Positions 34,001-41,297 of a stretch of 64,000 nt of DNA are shown here, piece after piece. This stretch comes from Saccharibacter sp. EH611 (lineage in GTDB: Bacteria > Pseudomonadota > Alphaproteobacteria > Acetobacterales > Acetobacteraceae), in contig NZ_WVHP01000021.1 in assembly GCF_009834765.1 (NCBI RefSeq), positions 186,001-250,000 of the forward strand. The letters are read 5' to 3'. Numbering within the stretch: position 1 is the stretch's first letter; each line of letters begins with the position of its first letter. The notes under the pieces were generated by a model. The model was not told where the DNA came from. It did not search any database and was given only the letters and a program-made list of their open reading frames with translations. The translations under genes were made by a program, and so were the position numbers.

Positions 34001-34984
34001 ATGACGCTCTCATCCCCACGCCGTGTTGCGGTGCAGATGGATCCACTTGAGGAAGTCAATATTGATGGCGATTCAACCTTTGCCATGATGTTGGAGGCAC
34101 AGCGCCGGGGGCATACGCTGTATGTGTATCACCCAACGTCACTCGCTCTTGTGGAAGGGGAGGGAACCTCTGGCCGCTTACAAGCTCGTGCGCGTCCGGT
34201 GAACGTCCAGCGTAAGAAGGGAGAGCATGCGGTTTTTGGCTCAGAGGTACGGCTTGATCTTGGTACGATGGATGTCATCTTGATGCGTCAGGATCCGCCC
34301 TTTGATATGGGCTATATTACCGCGACCCATTTGTTGGAGCATATTCACGGTGTGGGGGAGGGTAAGGCTCTTGTGGTCAATAACCCTGTTTCTGTGCGGA
34401 ATGCGCCTGAAAAGCTGTTGGTGACGCATTTTCCCCACCTCATGCCGCCTACTTTGGTGACATGGGATACACAGATGATTGCCGAGTTTCGGCAGAAGCA
34501 CCAAGATATTATTCTCAAACCGCTTTACGGGAATGGCGGTGCGGGTATTTTCCGTGTGAAACCTGATGATGAGAACTTCACGTCTTTGCTAGAAATGCAT
34601 TTTTCGCGCTCGCGTGAGCCTTTGATGGTGCAGCGTTATGAACCGGCTGTCAGACTGGGTGATAAACGGATCATCCTCGTCGATGGTGAGCCGATTGGGG
34701 CGATTAACCGTGTGCCAGCTCAGGGAGATACACGCTCTAATATGCATGTAGGAGGGCGAGCCGAAAGCGTTCGTTTAACCGCGCGCGACCGGGAAATATG
34801 CGCTTCCATTGGGTCTTATCTAAAAGAGCATGGTCTGATCTTTACCGGGATTGACGTGATCGGCGATTGGCTAACGGAGATCAACGTAACATCTCCAACA
34901 GGCCTGCAAGAGCTAGATCGGTTTGATCAGATCAATAGTGCAGGTTTGATCTGGGAAGCGATCGAAAAGCGTCTTGCTGTTTAA
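34001..34984 (+). CDS. gshB: Glutathione synthetase
   Basis: GshB joins gamma-glutamylcysteine and glycine with ATP. The N-terminal domain starts [21 protein letters not shown] and contains [22 protein letters not shown]. The ATP-grasp domain has the glycine-rich loop [37 protein letters not shown] and the metal-binding [14 protein letters not shown]-like end (read as [16 protein letters not shown]). Length (327) is typical. Glutathione made here would feed gloA and the gpx-type peroxidase in this window. It is the last gene of the uvrB-epimerase-greB-gshB series. Confidence 0.96.
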   Translation: MTLSSPRRVAVQMDPLEEVNIDGDSTFAMMLEAQRRGHTLYVYHPTSLALVEGEGTSGRLQARARPVNVQRKKGEHAVFGSEVRLDLGTMDVILMRQDPPFDMGYITATHLLEHIHGVGEGKALVVNNPVSVRNAPEKLLVTHFPHLMPPTLVTWDTQMIAEFRQKHQDIILKPLYGNGGAGIFRVKPDDENFTSLLEMHFSRSREPLMVQRYEPAVRLGDKRIILVDGEPIGAINRVPAQGDTRSNMHVGGRAESVRLTARDREICASIGSYLKEHGLIFTGIDVIGDWLTEINVTSPTGLQELDRFDQINSAGLIWEAIEKRLAV

Positions 34985-35267
34985 GTTTAATAGAAACGTA
35001 ATGAGGGGTGTTCTCGTAAAAATTTAGGTCGGGAACAGGCCAGAGCATCTTCAGTACCACGCAGCGCGTAGAAGAGCTGTTATGCGTGTATGGAGAGAGC
35101 GTAACTGATTGGAAGAGAAAGCCCCGGCATCAAGCGTTCTGTCTTTTACAAGCCGTGTGGCGGGTTTTAATTGGGCTATTTGCTTAACGTTACCGAGTTC
35201 TAAAAGATCAATGGCCAGCTTCTCCTGAGGTAATCAGATCCCGTGGGAAAAGAAGCTGGCCAACTGC
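34985..35267. other. Gene-free interval with a 12-bp inverted repeat
   Basis: No supported gene is seen in these 283 bases between convergent gshB and the 116-residue gene. A frame of about 50 codons without a plausible start runs through 35050-35190. The end carries a perfect inverted repeat, TGGCCAGCTTCT (35212-35223) and AGAAGCTGGCCA (35251-35262), spaced by 27 bases; see the separate entry. Confidence 0.5.
35212..35262 (-). terminator. 12-bp inverted repeat, possible terminator of the 116-residue gene
   Basis: TGGCCAGCTTCT and AGAAGCTGGCCA form a perfect 12-base stem with a 27-base loop. It begins five bases after the stop of the minus-strand gene and is followed on that strand by TTGATCTTTTAG, a weak U-rich stretch. 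The long loop is unusual for a simple terminator. Confidence 0.45.
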
Positions 35268-35618
35268 TTATGAGGAGGTCTTTTCGGAAGAGGGGTTGTC
35301 TTCCTTTGACTGTACGGAAGAAGAAGTGTGTGTGTCTTCATCCTCTTTCATAGCCGCTTCCTTCTCAGCTTGAAGGGCAGCTTCGATAAGGGCGATTTCT
35401 TTTTCGCGCTTTTCTTTGGCTTGTTCTTCAGTCTCATATTTAAAGGGTAGGGGAGCTGCCCCGCCGAAAAGACTATTTTCTTCACTGGCCTTGGGTGGTT
35501 TGTCGCGTGTAAAGCGATTAACGAACCAAGGAATAATGCGTTCCCGGTAGTAAACGAAAAATAACCCTCCCCATGCTAGAAAAGCAAGGAGCGCGAAAGC
35601 GATGTTAAGATACTGCAT
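35268..35618 (-). CDS. Unrecognised 116-residue single-pass membrane protein
   Basis: I do not recognise the family. One membrane helix (IAFALLAFLAWGGLFFVYY, about residues 6-24) is followed by a positive stretch RERIIPWFVNRFTRDKPPK, suggesting a cytoplasmic C-terminus. The remainder has a charged Glu/Lys/Ala helix (about 60-95, probably coiled coil) and a Ser/Glu/Lys/Asp-rich disordered tail. The start ATG has GGAGA 11 bases upstream. It stands alone between gshB and pmtA, transcribed opposite to both. Small anchors of this kind often act as scaffolds, but no function can be assigned. Confidence 0.65.
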   Translation of the reverse strand: MQYLNIAFALLAFLAWGGLFFVYYRERIIPWFVNRFTRDKPPKASEENSLFGGAAPLPFKYETEEQAKEKREKEIALIEAALQAEKEAAMKEDEDTHTSSSVQSKEDNPSSEKTSS

Positions 35619-35799
35619 GATGGAGTGTTTCTCCTATGCGACGTTGAGTTGATGAGTATAATCAGAAATGATTTTTTTGATAGCTGTTGCTCTTTTGCCA
35701 GATATGCCCCTTGAAGAGAGTATAGAAAGCATGGTTCAACACCAACACAGGAAGCGCCCCCTTTGGGTGGGGCGGTTAAAGTGAGGTTGCAGTAGTTCC

Positions 35800-36456
35800 A
35801 TGAAGTCTTCCTTCCAGCCCCGTTCCGCTTTGGATGCAGATAGCGTTCGTTTAGCGTATCGTCGATGGGCCCGTTTTTATGACTCCGTTTTTGGTGGAGT
35901 ATCAGCCTTTGGGCGCCGGCAAGCGGTCGCAGCGGTCAATGCTCTCCCTGGTGAAAAAGTTCTCGAGGTTGGTGTTGGTACGGGGCTTGCTTTACCGCTT
36001 TATACGAAAAATAAGCGTATTACAGGGATCGACCTGTCCGAGGATATGCTTGAAAGAGCACGTCAGCGAGTCGTCCGTGAACATTTGAGCAATGTGGATG
36101 ATCTCGCGGAGATGGACGCTGAAGCCACCGTCTTTGAAGATAATAGCTTTGATATTGCTGTGGCGATGTTCGTTGCCTCTGTAGTGCCGCATCCTGAAGC
36201 GTTGCTTAAAGAGCTGAAACGTGTTGTCCGTCCCGGCGGGCATATTTTATTTGTAAATCATTTTCTTGCTCAAGATGGGCTGCGCCTTAAAATTGAGCGT
36301 GCAATGGCGAGTGCCTCGCGCTCGTTGGGGTGGCATCCGGATTTTGCGATTGAGACACTTCTTCCGCCAGAAGATATGCAGAGAGCGACGATCAGACCTG
36401 TTCCGCCGCTTGGCTTGTTTACCCTCGTGACATTGCCACAAAACAAGGATACATAA
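35800..36456 (+). CDS. pmtA: PmtA-type phospholipid N-methyltransferase
   Basis: A class I SAM-dependent methyltransferase resembling the Rhodobacter-type phosphatidylethanolamine N-methyltransferase, which makes phosphatidylcholine. Seen: SVRLAYRRWARFYDSVFGGVSAFGR at the N-terminus (RR..A..YD..FG pattern of this group), the SAM motif VLEVGVGTGLALPLY (about residues 54-68), the acidic ITGIDLSEDMLERAR and post-I motif VAMFVASVVPHPEALLKELKRVVRPGG. Length (218) is typical. A different small-molecule methyltransferase is possible. It precedes the oxidase-like gene by about 140 bases, in which only a weak repeat-rich stretch is seen. Confidence 0.8.
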   Translation: MKSSFQPRSALDADSVRLAYRRWARFYDSVFGGVSAFGRRQAVAAVNALPGEKVLEVGVGTGLALPLYTKNKRITGIDLSEDMLERARQRVVREHLSNVDDLAEMDAEATVFEDNSFDIAVAMFVASVVPHPEALLKELKRVVRPGGHILFVNHFLAQDGLRLKIERAMASASRSLGWHPDFAIETLLPPEDMQRATIRPVPPLGLFTLVTLPQNKDT

Positions 36457-36597
36457 GAGAGCGCAGCTTTGTTCGTTGTAATAGTGCGCTGCTTTGGCTC
36501 CTCTGCCGTATAGAGGCAAAGTCAGCGTGACTGATGGACGTATGAGGCTGTCCGGCAACCGTTCGGCCCGGAATTTTAACAAAAGCTGACGTAAGCC

Positions 36598-37815
36598 GTG
36601 ACTTCAGACCAAGGTGATTCTTCAATTTTCCCCTCTAAAACAGCCGTCTTAGGGGGAAGTTTTTTATTATTGGCTCTTTTCTCAGGCATTTTAGGTGGAG
36701 CACTCGCTCTGCCTGTATTTCGTACATCCCCGACGGAAGGGATGGTCGTCGCGCACGCCGTTCTCATGACATTTTTTGTGATGTGCCCTGCCGTTTTGGG
36801 GGGTGTTGCCTGCTGTTCCTTACCCAAGCTTCTTGGGGGAGATCGTATGATGCTGCCGACAGCCTCCGTGATCGGCTGGGGGTTATTGGCAGGCGGCGTT
36901 CTGTCTCTTCCTGTCTCTCCGGCCATTGGCTTGGCTTTATGGGCGTTGGGAATGGGGGCCGTCGCTATGGATGTCATCGCAACGGTGCTGGAAGGTCGGC
37001 AGGTACGTTTTCGTGAGCTGGCACCGCTGGCTTGGTCTCTGCTTGCTCTGTCTATGGCTCTTATTGTCGTCGTGCCTGTTTTATTGGCTCTTTTGACTAA
37101 GGGAGTGGCTCCGATTTCGGTCGTGGAAAAGCTGCGTGTGCCAGAAATGAGCATGATGCTTATTCCAGCCCTAGGGATCGTGGCGCAAACTCTCTTTGGG
37201 GGAACAGCATCCTGCTACGGGCTCACTCATCGTGTGGCCCCTTATGCGTTTATTGCCATGGGATTGGTGGGGCCCCTTTTATGGGCTGATGCGCTCTTTG
37301 GGGGCATCCCAGATTATTACGACATGTTGGCACTTATCGTGGGGCAGGTTGTCCCCGGGGGCAGCATTCTGTTAGCGCTTTGCCGCGATAGTTGGTCTCA
37401 TTCTCTTCGCTACAGGGCGTCAGTGTTATGGTCTTTGGGGGCTGTCGCGTTACTCGTCGTCGGCTGGGGCGTTGCTCTTTTTCCTGATCTTATGGCGGGC
37501 CATGGGATGGGTGAAGAATTTGGCCATCAAGCAGCAGTTTTTGGTGCATTGCTAGCGTTAAGTGGGGCCTTTTATGCGTGGTTTGCGCGTGATCTGGCTG
37601 TACGTTCTTTATGGTATGAAAGCGCTGGAAGCGTTCATGCGCTGCTCACCTTTGCTGGAGCTCTTTGTACCCTTGTTCCACAATGGGAAAGGCTCGCTGT
37701 CCTTTTGATGTCGGCGAGTCTCGTTGCGTATTTCTATTTGGGCATGGCGACTTGGAAGCGTGTCTTGCAAAATTATATGCGCGCTGCCTCTAGCGTGGTG
37801 GTAAAAAGAGGATAA
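36598..37815 (+). CDS. Degenerate heme-copper oxidase subunit I (CtaD/COX1) homologue lacking the CuB site
   Basis: About 12 hydrophobic helices align by eye with CtaD/COX1. Ungapped similarity covers helix II (VAHAVLMTFFVMCPAVLGG), helix V (PLAWSLLALSMALIVVVPVL) and helix VI (VPEMSMMLIPALGIVAQ against the oxidase HPEVYxLILPxFGxxS). His53 matches the helix-II ligand of low-spin heme, and His310 (EFGHQAAVFG) the helix-X low-spin ligand. The oxidase-active residues are gone: V181 replaces the CuB His of HPEVY, S185 its cross-linked Tyr, D231/A232 the CuB His pair, and F308 the high-spin heme His. At 405 residues it is about 130 shorter than CtaD. Start is GTG 36598. It lies five bases before ctaB. 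It cannot reduce oxygen as canonical enzymes do; a role in low-spin heme binding is inferred. Confidence 0.75.
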   Translation: MTSDQGDSSIFPSKTAVLGGSFLLLALFSGILGGALALPVFRTSPTEGMVVAHAVLMTFFVMCPAVLGGVACCSLPKLLGGDRMMLPTASVIGWGLLAGGVLSLPVSPAIGLALWALGMGAVAMDVIATVLEGRQVRFRELAPLAWSLLALSMALIVVVPVLLALLTKGVAPISVVEKLRVPEMSMMLIPALGIVAQTLFGGTASCYGLTHRVAPYAFIAMGLVGPLLWADALFGGIPDYYDMLALIVGQVVPGGSILLALCRDSWSHSLRYRASVLWSLGAVALLVVGWGVALFPDLMAGHGMGEEFGHQAAVFGALLALSGAFYAWFARDLAVRSLWYESAGSVHALLTFAGALCTLVPQWERLAVLLMSASLVAYFYLGMATWKRVLQNYMRAASSVVVKRG

Positions 37816-37819
37816 CAAG

Positions 37820-38779
37820 GTGGCTCATCGCTCGTCTTTTCGTACCCTCTCTCCAATCAGGGAGTTATTTTCTCTAGAGGGGCGTGACGGCGACGCCGCC
37901 CTAAGAGAATGGCTTCTTCTGCTGAAGCCTCGTGTGATCTCTCTGGTTGTGTTTACAGGGCTTGCTGGCATGGCTGTGGCCCCGCGCTGGCCCTCCATTC
38001 CGATTGGGTTGATTGTCATCAGCTGTATCTGCATCGGGGCTGGGGCTGCTGGGGCTATCAATATGTGGTATGACCGCGATATTGACGCCATTATGAAACG
38101 CACTAGCGTACGTCCTGTGCCTGATGGACGCGTGCAAGCAAGCTCCGCTTTGATCTATGCTATCGTTTTATCTGTCATCTCCGTCATTGTGCTATGGCTT
38201 GCAACAAATGTCTTAGCCGCGGGCATCCTTGCTTTTTCCATCTTCTTTTATGGCGTTGTGTATACGATGTGGTTGAAGAGGAACACGCCGCAAAATATCG
38301 TCATCGGTGGAGCTGCGGGGGCTTTCCCACCTATGATTGGCTGGGCAGCAACGATGGATTCTTTGGATGTATTGCCCGTTACGATGTTCGCAATTGTCTT
38401 TTTGTGGACGCCACCGCATTTTTGGTCGCTCGCTTTATATGCCTGCAAAGATTATGGAAAAGCGGGAATTCCGATGTTACCGGTTATTAAAGGGCCGCGA
38501 CATACACGCCAACAGATTGTTTTTTATACGATAATTCTAACCGCTGTTTCATTGGTTCCTAGCTTTGTAGGGCAATGCGGATGGTTCTATACGGCAAGTG
38601 CAGTCATATTAGATGTTGGCTTTCTCTATTTTACCGTTAAGGTGTTACGAGACCGTCAGGATGAAAAAGGATTTAGTCAGACAGCTGACAAGCCAGCACG
38701 TTTAGCCTTTCGTTATTCGTTAGCGTATCTTTTTCTCCTCTTCTGTGGACTTCTAATTGATAGGGTTCTTTTGGCATGA
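37820..38779 (+). CDS. ctaB: Protoheme IX farnesyltransferase (heme O synthase)
   Basis: CtaB, a UbiA-superfamily prenyltransferase, adds a farnesyl group to heme B to give heme O. Seen: LLKPRVISLVVFTGLAGM at about residue 34, the first aspartate motif NMWYDRDIDAIMKRTSVRPVP, the second conserved region YTMWLKRNTPQNIVIGGAAGAFPPMIGWAA, and DYGKAGIPMLPVIKG. About nine membrane helices are expected. The start is GTG five bases after the oxidase-like gene. Its stop overlaps the next small ORF (ATGA). Acetic acid bacteria use bo3-type quinol oxidases needing heme O, which would explain why ctaB is kept while the neighbouring subunit I has decayed. Confidence 0.94.
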   Translation: MAHRSSFRTLSPIRELFSLEGRDGDAALREWLLLLKPRVISLVVFTGLAGMAVAPRWPSIPIGLIVISCICIGAGAAGAINMWYDRDIDAIMKRTSVRPVPDGRVQASSALIYAIVLSVISVIVLWLATNVLAAGILAFSIFFYGVVYTMWLKRNTPQNIVIGGAAGAFPPMIGWAATMDSLDVLPVTMFAIVFLWTPPHFWSLALYACKDYGKAGIPMLPVIKGPRHTRQQIVFYTIILTAVSLVPSFVGQCGWFYTASAVILDVGFLYFTVKVLRDRQDEKGFSQTADKPARLAFRYSLAYLFLLFCGLLIDRVLLA

Positions 38780-38886
38780 CAGACCATCTCTTCCCTCGGC
38801 GCCGGCGTAGTCGGTTATGCGGTATCGTAACGAGTTTGCTCTGTCTTTCTCTATCGATTTTCATTATCGCTTTGTATCGCCTGTAA
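38776..38886 (+). CDS. CoxF-like 36-residue membrane microprotein
   Basis: A 36-codon frame begins ATG 38776, overlapping the ctaB stop as ATGA, and ends TAA 38886. The product has a basic N-terminus (FPRRRRSRL) and one membrane helix (VTSLLCLSLSIFIIALYRL). This shape and place match CoxF, the small protein that follows ctaB in alphaproteobacterial aa3 oxidase operons. ctaG and ctaE, which would normally come next, are absent; a terminator follows directly. Too short for strong homology, so the assignment rests on position and shape. Confidence 0.55.
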   Translation: MTDHLFPRRRRSRLCGIVTSLLCLSLSIFIIALYRL

Positions 38887-38902
38887 TGTGAGGCGACCCA
38901 TA

Positions 38903-38942
38903 AAGAAAACCCCCTGAGGATAAATCCTAGGGGGGTTTCTTT
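38903..38942. terminator. Bidirectional terminator after the ctaB cluster
   Basis: AAAGAAAACCCCCTGAGGA pairs with TCCTAGGGGGGTTTCTTT in a long stem (one mismatch) with a small TAAA loop. It has a T-rich end in both directions, suited to ending the plus-strand cta remnant and the converging Tim44-like gene. Confidence 0.85.
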
Positions 38943-38969
38943 ATGGAAGCGTGTAAGAGAGGCCTCTTT

Positions 38970-39944
38970 TTATCCCGCTTGCTGGATAGCGGAGAGGATC
39001 CAGTTTCCACGTCCTTCTGCACGGGCAAAAGTCCAAAGTTCTGTAACCGTTTGTGGCTCTGTGCGGCTGCCATCAATGACATTGCCCATTGAGTCTGTCG
39101 TAACGTCAATCAGTGAATAACGCAGGGCGACCGTTGCGTAGGTCATGTCATTCTCATGCCAAGCTTCTGACAGGTCTCCGCGGAGAAACTGAACTTGAGA
39201 GACAACATTACGAGCCCCACGGCTGGTGAGGTTTGATAGCTGCTCGTTGAAGTAGCTGACCATCTCAGGTGTTGCTAGACGTTGGAGAGACGCAATGTCC
39301 TGATTGCTCCACGCTTCTTGCACATTAACGAGAAGTTTCTGAAAAGCGGTATAATCCTCTTGAGAGAGCGAAACAGGGGCGCTGCTTGGCTGAGAGGAAG
39401 GGCCAAAAGCATTCGTGTTAGTGCCACCAAACGAGGAGTTTCCGGACTGATCCGCCGTGTTCGGAAGGCTCGGCTTTTTCCACAAACGGATGAGCAAGCT
39501 GATAATTCCGGCAATGATAAGAACCTGGAATAGGAAGCCAAAGAAAGAGCCCCCACCACCTGAGAAGCCGCTAAAGAACCCGTGGCCACTCAACATGCCG
39601 AAAAGCCCAGCTCCGATAAAACCACCAGCAAGACCACTGAGGAACGGATGGCGTGCTGTAAAGGGGGGACGTGCCTGACCCATAGCGCGGCTCCCGAAGG
39701 AAGAAGCCCCCATTCCCATACCGCCACGGCCCATAGAGGAAGGCGGCGCTTGAGGTGTGACGCTGCGCTCCATCGGACGAGACCAGTTGGGGGTCAGAGA
39801 GGTACGCGGTGCTTCACTCCATGTGTGAGAACCGCGGCTTCCCATTGAGCGGCCACTGCCTGCGCGTGCATCAGCCTGCGGGGCAAAAGCGACTAACGGC
39901 AGGCACATAAGGGCCATAAAGAGAGAGAAAAAACGGAGACGCAT
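38970..39944 (-). CDS. Tim44-like domain protein
   Basis: A secreted or membrane-anchored protein with a C-terminal Tim44/MRPL45-like domain. A signal peptide (residues 1-26, ending APQADARA) is followed by a Gly/Ser/Arg/Met-rich low-complexity segment (about 27-95), a Gly-rich stretch, and a membrane helix FLFQVLIIAGIISLLIRLW (about 143-161). After a linker rich in Ser and Asn, the Tim44-like fold covers about 195-320 (YTAFQKLLVNVQEAWSNQDI, LATPEMVSYFNEQL, VTELWTFARAEGRGNWILSAI). Related bacterial proteins (TimA/Tim44-like) lie near the membrane and their role is poorly known. It follows pmbA by six bases. Confidence 0.88.
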   Translation of the reverse strand: MRLRFFSLFMALMCLPLVAFAPQADARAGSGRSMGSRGSHTWSEAPRTSLTPNWSRPMERSVTPQAPPSSMGRGGMGMGASSFGSRAMGQARPPFTARHPFLSGLAGGFIGAGLFGMLSGHGFFSGFSGGGGSFFGFLFQVLIIAGIISLLIRLWKKPSLPNTADQSGNSSFGGTNTNAFGPSSQPSSAPVSLSQEDYTAFQKLLVNVQEAWSNQDIASLQRLATPEMVSYFNEQLSNLTSRGARNVVSQVQFLRGDLSEAWHENDMTYATVALRYSLIDVTTDSMGNVIDGSRTEPQTVTELWTFARAEGRGNWILSAIQQAG

Positions 39945-39950
39945 AATCGG

Positions 39951-41297
39951 TTACTCTCCTGCTATCGTCATCGAATCGATTCGAATACTTGGTGCGTTAA
40001 CGGCTTGGTCAAACTGAAGATCATCAGCGGGGCGAAGATGAGTGAACATCTCATGTAGGTTGCCAGCAATGGTAAGACCAGACACAGCTTCCGCTTTATG
40101 ACCATTGCGGATCATAAACCCAGAAGCTCCACGACTGTAATCTCCTGTGAGCATATTGATAGCATTACCCATTAATTCTGTAATAAGCACCCCTTCTTTG
40201 ATGTCCTGACAGAGTTCTTCAACGCTAACGCTGCCGGGCTGGAGGAAGAGGTTACTGCTACTTGGATGAACCGACCCATCGAGCGAACGAACGGCTCTCC
40301 CGTTGGGGGTGAGGGAGAGCTGACGGGCACAGCGACTATCGAGGAGCCAATGGTTGAGGACGCCATTTTCCACGATATTTAACCGACTGGTTGCACAGCC
40401 TTCGCCATCAAAAGGACGAGAACCAGCCTGGCGGGCAAGGGTTGGGTCATCGGTGATGGTAATACCCTCTGCAAAAATGCTCTGGCCTATTTTGTCTTTG
40501 AGGAAAGAGCTGCCCCGTGCAATGGCCGAGCCATTGATGGCGGAGGCGAGATGACCGAGCAACGAAGAAGAAATGCGACGGTCAAAAATCACCGGATAAT
40601 GGCCTGTTTTGGGGCGTCCCGGGTTGAGTCGTGCGAGGGCTCGCTCTGCTGCCTCATGGCCAAGGGCCTCTGGTGTACGGAGGTCTGCTTGATGGAGGGT
40701 GCTGTGGAACGCGTAGTCGCGTTCCATCTTATCGCCCTCACCAGCAAGCACACTTACCCCCAAACCGAACTGACTGCGCTGGTAGGCTCCGTAAAACCCG
40801 CCGCTTGTAGCTAAGGCGATGTCAGTGCGACCAGCGCTCGCGGAAGCCCCGCTGCTATTGGTAATGCCTTTATGGGATAGCGCAGCTCGCTCCATCTCCA
40901 GAGCTTTGTCGAGGAGACGGGCTGTGTCTGGTGCTGGACTGTCATCAAACAGATCAAGTGAGCGTATGAGCGCTTGTTCTGGAGCTTCTAGGGGATGGTC
41001 AGCTAAGCCATCATAGGGCGAAGGGGGCACGATTTTAGCCATTGCGCAGGCGCGTTCAGCTAATTGGTCAAGCGCGTTAGACGATAGGTCATTACCTGAT
41101 ACGGTTGCGATGCGTTGTCCCTGAAAGACACGTAAACCGAGGCTGATATTGTCAGCATGCTTAATGCCTTCCGCTTTGCCTTGGCGCACCATAGCAGACT
41201 GGCTATGGCTGCGTGTGGCAACCACATCGGCATGGTCGGCCCCGTGGCGTTTGGCGGCCTGTAAGGCTTGCTGCAGGAGAGAGGAAAAATCGTTCAT
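39951..41297 (-). CDS. pmbA: TldD/PmbA family metalloprotease-like protein (PmbA)
   Basis: PmbA partners with TldD to cleave unfolded peptides; alone it is catalytically incomplete, lacking the HExxxH of TldD. Seen: an N-terminal domain with RHGADHADVVATRSHSQSA, SLGLRVFQGQRIATVSGNDL, TGHYPVIFDRRISSSLLGHLA, IADDPTL-like ITDDPTLARQAGSRPFDGEG, the C-terminal LFLQPGSVSVEELCQDIKEGVLITELMG and DYSRGASGFMIRNG. No HExxxH is seen, so PmbA rather than TldD. Length (448) is standard. The start overlaps the stop of the M16 peptidase by four bases. Confidence 0.94.
   Translation of the reverse strand: MNDFSSLLQQALQAAKRHGADHADVVATRSHSQSAMVRQGKAEGIKHADNISLGLRVFQGQRIATVSGNDLSSNALDQLAERACAMAKIVPPSPYDGLADHPLEAPEQALIRSLDLFDDSPAPDTARLLDKALEMERAALSHKGITNSSGASASAGRTDIALATSGGFYGAYQRSQFGLGVSVLAGEGDKMERDYAFHSTLHQADLRTPEALGHEAAERALARLNPGRPKTGHYPVIFDRRISSSLLGHLASAINGSAIARGSSFLKDKIGQSIFAEGITITDDPTLARQAGSRPFDGEGCATSRLNIVENGVLNHWLLDSRCARQLSLTPNGRAVRSLDGSVHPSSSNLFLQPGSVSVEELCQDIKEGVLITELMGNAINMLTGDYSRGASGFMIRNGHKAEAVSGLTIAGNLHEMFTHLRPADDLQFDQAVNAPSIRIDSMTIAGE

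Noticed and set aside
35050-35190. Open frame of about 50 codons between gshB and the 116-residue gene
   Set aside because: It lacks a plausible start codon with a ribosome site and resembles no family. It could be chance or a remnant.
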